DNA of 64,000 nt from assembly GCA_963970005.1 (NCBI GenBank), contig CAXAMN010003113.1, positions 1,516,640-1,580,639 of the forward strand, written 5' to 3'. This DNA is from Durusdinium trenchii. Taxonomy: Eukaryota; Sar; Dinophyceae; Suessiales; Symbiodiniaceae. Shown piece after piece: positions 1-8,080 of the stretch. The first letter of the stretch is position 1. Each line of letters begins with the position of its first letter. A model generated the notes under the pieces. That model was not told where the DNA came from. It made no database searches and saw nothing but the letters and a program-made list of their open reading frames with translations. Both the position numbers and the translations under genes were made by a program.

Positions 1-784
1 CTTGGCGCGCAATCCGCAGGATGGTTTGTTGGAGCGTGGCCGCCTGCTGCTCTGTTAGTGGCGCATCTGGAATAGGGGGTACTGGTGGGAAAACTGTAGT
101 GGTGTTGGTGGTAGTGGTTGGGCTGAAGTGAGATGGTGGTACTGGGCGTGATGTGATTGGTCGTCGAGTGGGATGTGATGTGGGATTGAGGTAATGTTTG
201 ATGTCGTTGGAAAAGTTGAAGGGTAGAGGTTGGCCGTTCCGGTGTGGACGTGGAATGGGGGCCTGCACAGGGATGCGTGTAGGTGCTGCTGAATGGGGGG
301 GATGGTGCCATTGTGGGGGGCGCACCCAAGTGGTATTTATGGGTGGGTGCCCCGGACGTGCTTTTGGTAGAATGGGAACATTGGTGGTGAGGATGACAGG
401 GTCCTCAGTGCTGGTGGAGGATGTGGTGGATGGTGGTGCTGGCGTGGTGTGCGGAGGTATGGCAGCAGGCGGTGTTGGTGTTGGCTTGGGGTTAGTCTGT
501 GGTGTGTTGCGTGTAGATAGGTTGCGGTAAGATGTGTGAGAGACTGGAGGGGCTTTCGCTGGTGGTGTTGTAGATGTGGTAGAGGTTTTGTCCGGTACAG
601 CGCTGACCGGAGGGCAGAGCATGGGAGCATGCTGTGGGGAGTCTTCTTCCTTTTTCATGAGTTCCAGCTTTGGGTCATTGGTGGATGGTTCACCGGCTTC
701 TGCCTTGGTGAGGTGTGGCGTCTCTTCCTTCACTTCGATAGACTCCGTGGGAGTGCGATCCCAATCAGGAGAGTCGTAGTCCAT
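1..784 (-). CDS. Hypothetical Pro/Thr-rich protein, C-terminus outside window
   Basis: Reading the minus strand from the ATG at 784, I find 261 codons without a stop, and the frame is still open at the window edge, so the gene is cut. The N-terminus is acidic (MDYDSPDWDRTPTESIEVKEE). The middle is dominated by Pro and Thr with Ser. A more ordered-looking segment, LPFNFSNDIKHYLNP, lies near residues 185-200, and the visible end is Gln/Leu-rich (EQQAATLQQTILRIARQ), possibly helical. I do not recognise the family. A TCCGCAGCCATTTGA motif sits about 50 nt upstream of the ATG. The gene is the most downstream visible member of a same-strand array (next stop at 966). Low complexity leaves some doubt, but 780 open bases with a clean ATG and the array context favour a real gene. 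Confidence 0.55.
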   Translation of the reverse strand, partial: MDYDSPDWDRTPTESIEVKEETPHLTKAEAGEPSTNDPKLELMKKEEDSPQHAPMLCPPVSAVPDKTSTTSTTPPAKAPPVSHTSYRNLSTRNTPQTNPKPTPTPPAAIPPHTTPAPPSTTSSTSTEDPVILTTNVPILPKARPGHPPINTTWVRPPQWHHPPHSAAPTRIPVQAPIPRPHRNGQPLPFNFSNDIKHYLNPTSHPTRRPITSRPVPPSHFSPTTTTNTTTVFPPVPPIPDAPLTEQQAATLQQTILRIARQ

Positions 785-833
785 GGGATGGTGGGAAGGC
801 GAAGCGAGTTGTATGAATCGGCCCGTCGAAAGT

Positions 834-848
834 TCAAATGGCTGCGGA
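834..848 (-). promoter_or_regulatory. Putative trans-splice acceptor or relic spliced leader, gene at 784
   Basis: The minus strand reads TCCGCAGCCATTTGA here, about 50 nt before the ATG, with pyrimidine-rich DNA upstream. The first 12 bases match the dinoflagellate spliced leader start (CCGTAGCCATTT) with one C/T difference. It may be a degenerate relic leader or simply a 3' splice acceptor (CCGCAG). The same string is found before the next gene. Confidence 0.45.
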
Positions 849-965
849 GATAAATGTGTGACTGCTGGGTGGTAAAATGGAGATAGAGTGAAGAAAGCTA
901 AAAGGACAGGTTTTTTCGATCTCTGAGCAAAGCGTAATGTGTGAGACCAAGCGTTACCCGACGCC

Positions 966-1697
966 TCAGGGGGAGGAGGACGGTGTGTCAGCAAGCAGGT
1001 GGCAAGCTACCGAGGAGGTGGAGCTGGAGGTGGAGGCCGTCCAAAGTGCTTGGTGTAGGTGTCCGCGGTGGCCGGGAGCTGCGGAAGGTCGGTCTGGGAT
1101 GATCTGGTGCCCAGAGGTTGTGTGGTTCGGCTGTGAGAGTGTGGTGAGGGGAAGCCGGTCTCGAGAACGAGACCTGTCTCTGCCACTGAACCGGTGGAGG
1201 AGCGGTGGCGTGTTGGTGGGTGATGGTGTGGCTGGGTTGAGTTGAGAGGTGGCTCCGGAGAGGAGGTTGGTTTGCTGTGGTGGGATGTCAAGGGTGGGAT
1301 CAATGCGGTAGTGGCCAGGGGAGCCTGGTGAGCCGGGAAGGAATTGCAGCCTGTTGAGTCCACGGCGGGCGTCGAGGGTGGTGTTGATCAAATGTCGCAA
1401 TGTGTTGCGTGTCTGCAGAAAAAGTCTGTAAGCTGGTGTATTGGTGAAAGTAGACATTGGGGGGATGGGATCTCGCACAATGGGGTGATGTTGGAGATCC
1501 TCGACAAGTGAGGATATAGTATTGATCATCCAGTGGAGCAGGAGTAGTTCAGGTTGGTGTGTCACGGATGGAGCCAAGTATGGCATGGGATTGTTCGGTA
1601 AAGAGTAGCTGTGGTGTGGAGTGGGTGGGCCAGGGGAAAACGTAGTGGTCGCTGAGTAGGGAGGTTGTGGAGTTCGTAGATCATCGGGAGGCATCAT
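966..1697 (-). CDS. Hypothetical protein, paralogue of the neighbouring gene at 1962-2570
   Basis: The ATG at 1697 (MMPPDD) gives 243 aa. An in-frame stop lies upstream in the motif region, so the start is well bounded. The N-terminal 40 residues are Pro/Ser-rich. Residues about 45-145 form a less biased core with helical character (ELLLLHWMINTISSLVEDL) ending in LQFLPGSPGSPGHYRID. A Ser/Thr/Pro linker and an RS-type motif (GRDRSRSRDRL) follow, then a His/Ser/Thr-rich tail. The core aligns over about 90 residues with the gene at 1962-2570: shared QP, HP, AY.L, R..L, LQF, PG.PG.YRI and the later RSRSRD. The family is not recognised. RS motifs occur in RNA-binding and nuclear proteins, but that is only suggestive here. 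Confidence 0.6.
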   Translation of the reverse strand: MMPPDDLRTPQPPYSATTTFSPGPPTPHHSYSLPNNPMPYLAPSVTHQPELLLLHWMINTISSLVEDLQHHPIVRDPIPPMSTFTNTPAYRLFLQTRNTLRHLINTTLDARRGLNRLQFLPGSPGSPGHYRIDPTLDIPPQQTNLLSGATSQLNPATPSPTNTPPLLHRFSGRDRSRSRDRLPLTTLSQPNHTTSGHQIIPDRPSAAPGHRGHLHQALWTASTSSSTSSVACHLLADTPSSSP

Positions 1698-1736
1698 GTC
1701 GTAGGAAGGGCGCACGTTTATGAAAAAACAGTTCGG

Positions 1737-1751
1737 TCAAATGGCTGCGGA
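1737..1751 (-). promoter_or_regulatory. Putative trans-splice acceptor or relic spliced leader, gene at 1697
   Basis: TCCGCAGCCATTTGA on the minus strand is identical over 15 nt to the motif at 834-848 and lies about 40 nt before the ATG. Upstream on the minus strand is a pyrimidine-rich tract (TTTTCCCCTCTTGCTTGCC), as expected for a splice acceptor. Downstream sequence differs from the gene-784 copy, so the motif itself is what is conserved. Confidence 0.5.
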
Positions 1752-1961
1752 CAAATGGTGGCAAGCAAGAGGGGAAAACCATTAAGCAGTGTGAATGTGA
1801 AAAGAAGTAGTTCTGTTGCATGGCTGAGTTTTTCCGCTCGCCGAGAAAGTCAATGAGACTTGAAAAACAAAAGTAACAGTAGCCGTGGGCAGGGATGCTG
1901 TCGCATAGTTGGCAAACTGCGCGGCGGCTGCCGTAGAGCTGGAGGTTGGATGTTGCTGTAG

Positions 1962-2570
1962 TTAGCCCATGTGGTGTGAGAGGCTGTCGCGGGACCGTGA
2001 ACGTTCTCTAATGTGAGTGGTAGTGTTGGTGTGGGTTGCCGGGGTGGTTTGTGGTGGAGGGCCTGTCCAGTATGAGTGCAGGCGTGCTGCGTCTTGTGGT
2101 GGGGTACGTGGTGAAGGAGAGGGTGAACGGCTGGAAAGCCCGGGTGGTAGTGGAAAACCTGGCGGTATGTTGTGGATAATAGCCAGGTTTCTGCTGGAGA
2201 GTGTGGCTGCGGGGTTGATGCGGTATTGTCCTGGGAGCCCGGGGCCGGTGGTAACGAATTGAAGGAGTCGACGAGCCTGGGAGAGGTCATCGATCAGGCG
2301 GTCCAGCAAGATCAGGTCGCCGCGCAGTCGGTAGAGGAGGTTGTATGCTCTCTGGTCTTGAAAATAAGTCTGGCTTGGCATAGGTTCAGTGTGGAATGGG
2401 TGACGGCGGAGGTGTTGGTTGACCATAAAGAGGAGGTCCAAAGAGCCGTTGAGGGATTGAAAATCGGGTTGGGTGCAAATCGAAGGTTGGAGCCAGCTCG
2501 GAGGGCACTGTGGGAGGTAGTGTTCTGTATCAGCGGGGTTGCTATGAGGGCGAGCGCGAGGATTGGCCAT
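1962..2570 (-). CDS. Hypothetical protein, paralogue of the gene at 966-1697
   Basis: The ATG at 2570 (MANPRARPHS) gives 202 aa. The frame is open further upstream to 2651, but that part crosses the conserved CCGCAGCC motif, so I chose the ATG just after the motif. The core (residues about 30-130) has helical stretches (SLDLLFMVNQHLRRHP, LILLDRLIDDLSQARR) and ends LQFVTTGPGLPGQYRINP, matching the neighbouring paralogue's LQFLPGSPGSPGHYRID. A Ser/Pro-rich segment and an RS-type motif (IRERSRSRDSL) close the protein, again as in the paralogue. The two are clearly diverged (roughly a quarter of core residues identical by eye), so the duplication is old. Function unknown. Confidence 0.6.
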   Translation of the reverse strand: MANPRARPHSNPADTEHYLPQCPPSWLQPSICTQPDFQSLNGSLDLLFMVNQHLRRHPFHTEPMPSQTYFQDQRAYNLLYRLRGDLILLDRLIDDLSQARRLLQFVTTGPGLPGQYRINPAATLSSRNLAIIHNIPPGFPLPPGLSSRSPSPSPRTPPQDAARLHSYWTGPPPQTTPATHTNTTTHIRERSRSRDSLSHHMG

Positions 2571-2596
2571 GACAATTGATGGACTGAGATGGCGTA

Positions 2597-2610
2597 CAAA
2601 AGGCTGCGGA
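2597..2610 (-). promoter_or_regulatory. Putative trans-splice acceptor or relic spliced leader, gene at 2570
   Basis: The minus strand reads TCCGCAGCCTTTTG, matching the 834 and 1737 motifs except for one A/T difference, and sits 26 nt before the ATG. A T-rich tract lies upstream. Confidence 0.45.
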
Positions 2611-2746
2611 GCTGAAGTGAGCCTGAAAACTGACAAAACGAAGTTGGGCAACGTGGTGAAAAAAGACTGGGTATGAAGAACTAAATGTCAGTGCATGTCA
2701 GTGGATTTGTCGTGCGGCACGCCGTAAGGAAGGTGGGTGAAACGGG

Positions 2747-3559
2747 TCAAGTGAAATAACTGCCAACTGGCGTGAGTGGAGATTTCTCCGGATGACTGTC
2801 TTCACTAAGGGCTCGCTCAGCAGCCGGCGGCAGCAGCACAGCAGCAGGAGTCGTTGGATATTGTGAAGTCGGTGGCGTTGTTGTGGGGGAAGGGGAGAAA
2901 TCCGGTTGTGAATGTGGTGCTGGGGAAACTGCTGGTGATGTGGGTGTTGGTGAGGGGGAAGGTGCTTGTCTTGGTGGTGCGGTTGGTAGTGGTGTGGAGA
3001 AGAGTTGCTGGTCCTGCTGACGTTGCATGTCTTTGAGTTCTTGCCATCGGGCTTGGCATTGCTCAACGGAGAAACCCACTCTGCGGGCCACAGTGGTCCA
3101 GTTGGGACGAAGTTTGGGGTTTTCTTTGAGTTCGACCAGGCGACAGTCAGCGTCGCCGTCCCAAGCATCCCAGTCCGCCTGTCGGTTCAAAGGTGGTGGG
3201 GGTGGTTGCTTCCGCTTGCGTGTTGTGGTGGGTTGTGGATCTGGGGGTGTTGTTGGAGTGTCGTCTGAGTCTTGTAAGGGTGGCGCTGGTAAACGGATGG
3301 GTGGTCTGGATGGTGCTGAGTCACAGGATGAGGTGGTGGATGGTAAACGTATAGGGTGGTTGGGCGGAGTTGGAAGTGGCTGAAAGTGTTGGCGGAAAGT
3401 GGGGTCCGCTTGGTGGCTGTGGTGGAGGAAAACCGTGTGGAGGTGTGCTACAATATCTGTTGCTTGTCGAAGCAGGTTGTGCACCTGCGAAAGTGCCACT
3501 GCGGTTCTGTGTATGAGAGTTGAGGTGTCGTTTTGTAGAGGTGTCGGTGTGCTGCTCAT
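2747..3559 (-). CDS. Myb/SANT-like DNA-binding protein
   Basis: The ATG at 3559 (MSSTPTPLQ) gives 270 aa. The N-terminal 60 residues are mixed and probably helical (LSQVHNLLRQATDIVAHLHTVF). A Pro/Thr-rich linker follows, then a basic RKRK stretch at about residues 114-117 that could be a nuclear localisation signal. Residues about 128-178 look like a Myb/SANT-like helix-turn-helix: spaced aromatic residues (DWDAWDGDADCRLVEL, PNWTTVARRVG, CQARWQELKD) with the third-helix QC..RW pattern of this fold. The C-terminal 90 residues are Gln/Pro/Ser/Thr-rich. Myb/SANT domains bind DNA and occur both in host regulators and as accessory proteins of some DNA transposons, so a role in controlling or moving the array is possible but unproven. 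Confidence 0.62.
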   Translation of the reverse strand: MSSTPTPLQNDTSTLIHRTAVALSQVHNLLRQATDIVAHLHTVFLHHSHQADPTFRQHFQPLPTPPNHPIRLPSTTSSCDSAPSRPPIRLPAPPLQDSDDTPTTPPDPQPTTTRKRKQPPPPPLNRQADWDAWDGDADCRLVELKENPKLRPNWTTVARRVGFSVEQCQARWQELKDMQRQQDQQLFSTPLPTAPPRQAPSPSPTPTSPAVSPAPHSQPDFSPSPTTTPPTSQYPTTPAAVLLPPAAERALSEDSHPEKSPLTPVGSYFT

Positions 3560-3607
3560 GAGTCTGAGATGTAGGGGTGTACAGTGGTCAAGAATCGTCA
3601 CAGGTTG

Positions 3608-3613
3608 CTGCGG
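3608..3613 (-). promoter_or_regulatory. CCGCAG acceptor-like site, gene at 3559
   Basis: The minus strand reads GCCGCAGCAACC, with CCGCAG about 50 nt before the ATG, the same spacing as in the three downstream genes. Beyond CCGCAGC the similarity to the other three motifs is weak. Confidence 0.3.
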
Positions 3614-3994
3614 CAGCGCGCCAAAGCAGCCGGACAGCGGCGAGTCTGAGGGAGCGCGTCATCACGAGGCCGTGCATATGAATTAAGCGAGCATCAAATT
3701 CCCACAGGCAAAAGTGCGAATATGCAATGCCGGTTGGACAATTAAGTACATGACTCAATGAATCACTCTCCACGATGCAGAATCTGACATGTGAAAGACT
3801 CCATCAAAACAGCCGGTACAATTCGAAAAAAGATGTTCTCAGCAAACACTGCAGAGCTAGAAAAATTGAGGGTTCAAAATTCGCGTAGCCGCTGCAGGAG
3901 GCTCTTTTTGCTGCTACAGCAAAGGTTGGGTGGTGGTGTGAGACCGAAAGTGGAGGTGGAGATGGTAGTGGTGTGTAGATGTGTGGTAGTGGTG

Positions 3995-5786
3995 TTATGG
4001 GTCCGGTGGAGTGGAGTTGGTGGACCAGGCCAGTCCTTTGACAATGGCGTGGTCCGGGTGGATCACCCAGCAGCGGCCCTTCTGATGAAAGACTGCACCA
4101 TGGTGGTCGTTAAGGAGGTTCATGGCGTGTTCCTCACCTCCAGAGGTATATTTTGTGGCAGCACCCCAAGCAAGGAGTGTGATGATGAGGGAATGGGAAT
4201 TCTTGTGGAGTTGCCAGGTGTTGTGGATGATGCGGGCAAGTTCGTTGTGGTCATGGGGTTGGTTGTGGGTGATGCGAACGCCCTGGGCAAAAAATCCAGG
4301 GTAGTTGGCAAAGTGGAGTGTGCTGGGTAAAAATCGGCCTTGGCGTAGAATGTTGGAAATGTTGCCGACGGGGCCTGTGTGGCCTGCGTTGATGTGGGCG
4401 ACTTCCCGGTGGGTGGATGTGGCGCGGGAAACCGCAGGTGGCTCTGGTGTAGTGGCTTTGGTGTTGAGGAAGGGAAGTGAAATGGCGTAGTACTGGAATT
4501 GGTCGTATTGGTGGGTTGTGTCGTTCCACTTAGCGTGGGTATATTGTCGGAAATCGGTGATCTCCTTGTAGGTGATGTTGCAGTCTGTGAGGATATTGGC
4601 AATGTACTGGTGTTGTGGTCGGTTGGGATTATCGAGTTGGGTGGCATGGAATTCGAGCCATTCCAGAATCTGGTCTGCAGGTGTAAAGGTGTAAAAGTTG
4701 GGTGGAGGTCGCCAACGGTTGATTGGGCGACGGAGAACGGCTGTGGTGGGATATTGAGAGGGGTCCGGGTTGGAATGTTCGGTGTTGGGGCGTAGATCAA
4801 TGGGTTGTGGTGGCGAACGACTGCGGGATGGCGTACGGCTGGATGTGTAGGTGGATGTTGAAGGCGACCGCCGTCGCCGGGTTGTGCTGTGATGTTTGGA
4901 GTGGCGGTGATGGCGATGTCGGCGGCGGTGGCGGTGGCGTCCTCTGTGGTGATGGTCGGACTTGCGTCGGCTCTTGTGGTGGTGGCGGCGACTGCTGTGT
5001 GGTGGTTGCGGGGAAGGTGGTTGCGGTGCTGGTGAGGCAGTGGTGTCAGGTTGGTCTGGTGCTGGTAGTGAAGGTCCAGGCGCTGGTGTGGCAGATACCA
5101 GCGATGGGGATGCTGAATGTTGGGATACGGTAGCTGGTGGAGGCGTGTTTTGGACTGGTAATGGATTGTCCTGGGCAGTCGTGGGGATGGGTTGGATCGG
5201 TGGTGTTGGATCCGATGGTGGCTGCTGTTGAGGTGGAGGTTGGGTTGGTGTTGAGGCGTTGATGGTTTGTGGAGGCGGTGGCGGGGGCAACGGTTGGAGA
5301 GGAGGCTGTGTGACGGGGGGGAAAAACTGAATAGGGTTGCCAAACGCCCTGGGGGATGGCGCATTGGGGGTCTGTGGATGGATAATTGGCAATCGCAGTC
5401 TGTTGCTGTGTTGGAGGGGGATGTGTCAGTGTAGTGGGGGGAGGGAGTTCAGCCGGTGGTGTGGGATGATGTGGTGGCAACAGGTAGGACGGGGGAGGTG
5501 CTGCTGTCGGAAACACTGGAGTTGGATGTGTGGGTTGCGGTGGCACGTGACATGGTTGGACAAAAGTCCAAGTGGATGGTGCGCCGTAAGTCAGTGCAGT
5601 GGCGGTAGGGTTGGACAAAAACGGTGGTGGTTGAAATGGTTGTGGTTGTGGATGAGGGTATGCCGGTGGTTGTGTCGGGGGAAAAATGGGTGCAGTTGAT
5701 GGTTGTGGCATCGGCCATGTGGGTTGAGGTTGTGTGGTAGGTAAAGGTGGTGGCGTGGTGTGAGCGTAGGGCCACGGAAAATGCAT
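3995..5786 (-). pseudogene. Pro-rich, RS/His-rich protein with unassigned C-terminal domain, split by a frameshift
   Basis: The frame from ATG 5786 (MHFPWPYAH) is Pro/Thr/His-rich and runs to 5046. The conserved-looking C-terminal part lies in another frame, open from about 5427 to the stop at 3995, and that frame has no ATG before its last domain. The two overlap in Pro-rich sequence, and a C7 run (plus-strand G7, about 5316-5322) lies in the overlap, so a one-base shift there would join them into roughly 590 aa. Order: Pro-rich N-terminus, Pro/Gln linker, basic His/Arg/Lys tract (RRHHHKSRRKSDHHHRG), RS segment (SRTPSRSRSPPQP), then about 240 ordered residues including AGHTGPVGNISNILRQGRF and TLLAWGAATKYTSGGEEHA. 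That C-terminal pattern is reminiscent of domains common in dinoflagellate proteins, but I cannot name it. Real pseudogene, assembly error or programmed shift cannot be separated here. Confidence 0.5.
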
Positions 5787-6697
5787 GTCGTGGTCGTAGC
5801 TATGGCGCGGCGCGGCGCGGTAGCAAAAAGCAGCGGGGAAGTGCCGAGTTGTATTGTCTTGTTGTCGTTGAAGGTGTCATCTCTGGTGACAATGGTGAAA
5901 ATGTTGTAAGGTGGTTCAAGATGTGAGCTTGTTGGTAGGTGTGTGTTCATGCATCTCGAATTAAGTTGAAAAGCTGTAATGCCCATCCTTGAGTTCTGTC
6001 GATGAAAGAAACGCGGCAGCAGTATAGCAAACATAGAAACACGCACATGATTGGAAGACATGAAAAGAAACTGAATGCTGAAATCTGAGATCGGAAAGTT
6101 GGAATCTGAAGCATTCTTTAAAACCGTTTTTTGGCCCGGCGGCCGGTGTGGCGGTTGATTCTGTGAGGGTGTCGGTGCCTTCCGGTGAGAGTCCAGTGAG
6201 CGGTGGTGCATTGGGGTGGTTGCTTTCCCATGCAAAATCGGCGCCCCAGTGACGGGGATCACACTCAGCACCCGAGTGGGACGGCTGAGCGGGACACACT
6301 TCGATAATTTGTATTCAGTGAACTCAGTTACCACGCTGGGAAGGAAGGTGAGGAACCGCAAGGTGAAAAGTCCGAAAAAACTTGTAGGTGTTTGAACAAA
6401 GGTTGTTTCCCTTGCTCTGCAGTTCACGAACGTGCGGCAGCTGACGGCGGCAATGGAAAGGTTTATGGGATGAAGACATGTAACCACCATGAAACAAACA
6501 AAGTGGATTGGAACAGCTTGGTCAAAGGTTGAGCGCAGGTACGTCGAAAGAGCGTCCTCTTTCGATATCCTAGTCTGATCCTGGAGCTTCGTTGGCTCAC
6601 GCCAGGAAACAGACCCGTGAGCCCCCTGCCTGGGTAAAGTGGAAATAGTGGTGGTGAAGGACCCTTTGTCCAGGGTTGGACACACACACACACACAC
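5787..6697 (-). other. Long open stretch upstream of the array, coding status unclear
   Basis: One minus-strand frame is open from the CA repeat at 6697 down to 5591, about 300 codons beyond any overlap with the gene at 3995-5786. It is in the same frame as that gene's C-terminal part, but stops at 5591 and near 5428 intervene. It lacks an ATG near its start, and its composition is unremarkable with no motif I recognise. It could be a 5' exon region, a decayed gene or chance. Confidence 0.2.
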
Positions 6698-6701
6698 ACA
6701 C
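6680..6701. repeat. (CA)n microsatellite
   Basis: Eleven consecutive CA dinucleotides. It marks the left edge of a less gene-like stretch; 6702-7083 holds nothing I can support as a gene. Confidence 0.9.
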
Positions 6702-7083
6702 GTACCTATGCGATCCCAATAAGGTCTTCAGCCGCAAACTCCCCTTTCAGTGCCCAGATGCTTGGCAGAAAGGCGAAGTGCGGTTTGCTTGGCTCTGAGT
6801 TCCAAGTCATCAAGAGTGGAACTGTAGTTCTGAGGCACGAAGACGACCTGGGTCGGAGAAGGACGCTAGGCGATGCCACGGCGAGCCTGGACGCGAGCGA
6901 TCCTGGACGCGGAGTCGGTGAGGACTCGGCGAGTAAACCCAAAAACGTGGTGAAGACGAAGGTGTCTGGCGTCCTGAGGTAAATAAACATATAACTTGAG
7001 CAGCAAGCCAGGCATATGATGGTGCAGGATAGACGTAGAAGGCAGGCGACAAATCAGGCAAAAGCCAAAACCGTCACTTGTTT

Positions 7084-7171
7084 TTAAAAAAACATATATA
7101 TATATACTGTATATATAAAGAGAGAGAGGGAGATAGAAAGAGAAAGAGAGATAGAGAGAAAGAGAGAGAGC
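7084..7171. repeat. TA-rich then GA-rich microsatellite
   Basis: A poly-A/TATATA segment passes directly into a purine tract of GAGA and GATA units. Low-complexity DNA without coding potential. Confidence 0.85.
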
Positions 7172-7239
7172 GGCACGCCATGGGGTAGCTTGCCCTCCAT
7201 ATCTGATACTGCAAAAAATACTACACAAATAAAGAAATC

Positions 7240-7550
7240 TACTTTTCCAGATATCCAGAGGAAAGCGTTTAAAATAAACGCGTGCATATAGAGCTTTTCA
7301 AATAGAAGTCACCATTGCTGGAGATCTAGAGGAAAGCTTTTGAAGGAAAGCTTTTGAAGCAAACGCTTTAAATATAGAAAATATTATTCCCAGAGATCTA
7401 GAGGACCGCTATTGAAATGAAGCTTTTATATAAGGTTTTCTAATATAGAAATGATTATTCCCAGAGATCTAGAGGAAAGCTTTTGCTTTTAATTCCAAAA
7501 GTATTATATATATATATATAGAAATGACTATTCCCAAAGATTACTTCCAA
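7240..7550. repeat. Degenerate tandem repeat of about 65-75 bp
   Basis: The string AGATCTAGAGGAAAGCTTTT, or close variants, recurs near 7253, 7322, 7392 and 7464, each preceded by TATTCCCAG or a variant, with a further partial copy near 7530. The units are AT-rich and differ in length, consistent with an old array. Confidence 0.7.
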
Positions 7551-7689
7551 AAAATCTAGCTCCCTACTCAAAAACAGTGTTTTGACCTAGCTCTCAGCAC
7601 TCCCAGGCCAAGAAAACACTGTAAAATACATGGTTTGGTAGCATTTGCTTTCTTAAACTCTTTCAAGTGGTAGCCTACCCTCCATATCT

Positions 7690-8080
7690 GATCTTAAAGT
7701 AGAATTCAATTTGGTGTGAATTGGAATTAAATTTGAATTGCATTACACCAAATTAGAATTAGAACTAAACTAAAAGAAATAGTTTAGGATTAAAAGTCGA
7801 GTTGACTCAAAACTGAACTGAATTAAATTAGGATTGAAGTAGAATTTAAATTAGGTTTGAATTGTAGAATTAAATTTGAATTAAACTAGAATTAGAATTA
7901 ACGTGGATTTGAATTAGACATAGACTTGAATTAGACGTTAAATTAATGTAAGTTAGCAATTGAATTAAACTTGAATGAGAATCAAATGTCCATTACGCTA
8001 AACGTAAAAAAATAATCAGACTTCAATTAGACTAAATTAGAACAACATCAGATTTGGATCTGAGAATTTAGTCAAAATTG
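7690..8080. repeat. AT-rich GAATTA/TTGAATT short-unit repeat
   Basis: About 390 bases consist mainly of imperfect GAATTAGA, TTGAATTA and AAATTAG words in irregular order. No open frame. It reads as a decayed short-unit satellite inside non-coding DNA; 8081-8954 holds nothing further I can support. Confidence 0.65.

Noticed and set aside
198..853. Plus-strand Gly/Trp/Val-rich open frames
   Set aside because: They are antisense shadows of the minus-strand Pro/Thr-rich gene that runs from 784 through the window start.
5046..5786. Separate Pro-rich gene of 246 codons
   Set aside because: It is better read as the N-terminal frame of the frameshifted gene 3995-5786, because the downstream frame has no start codon of its own.
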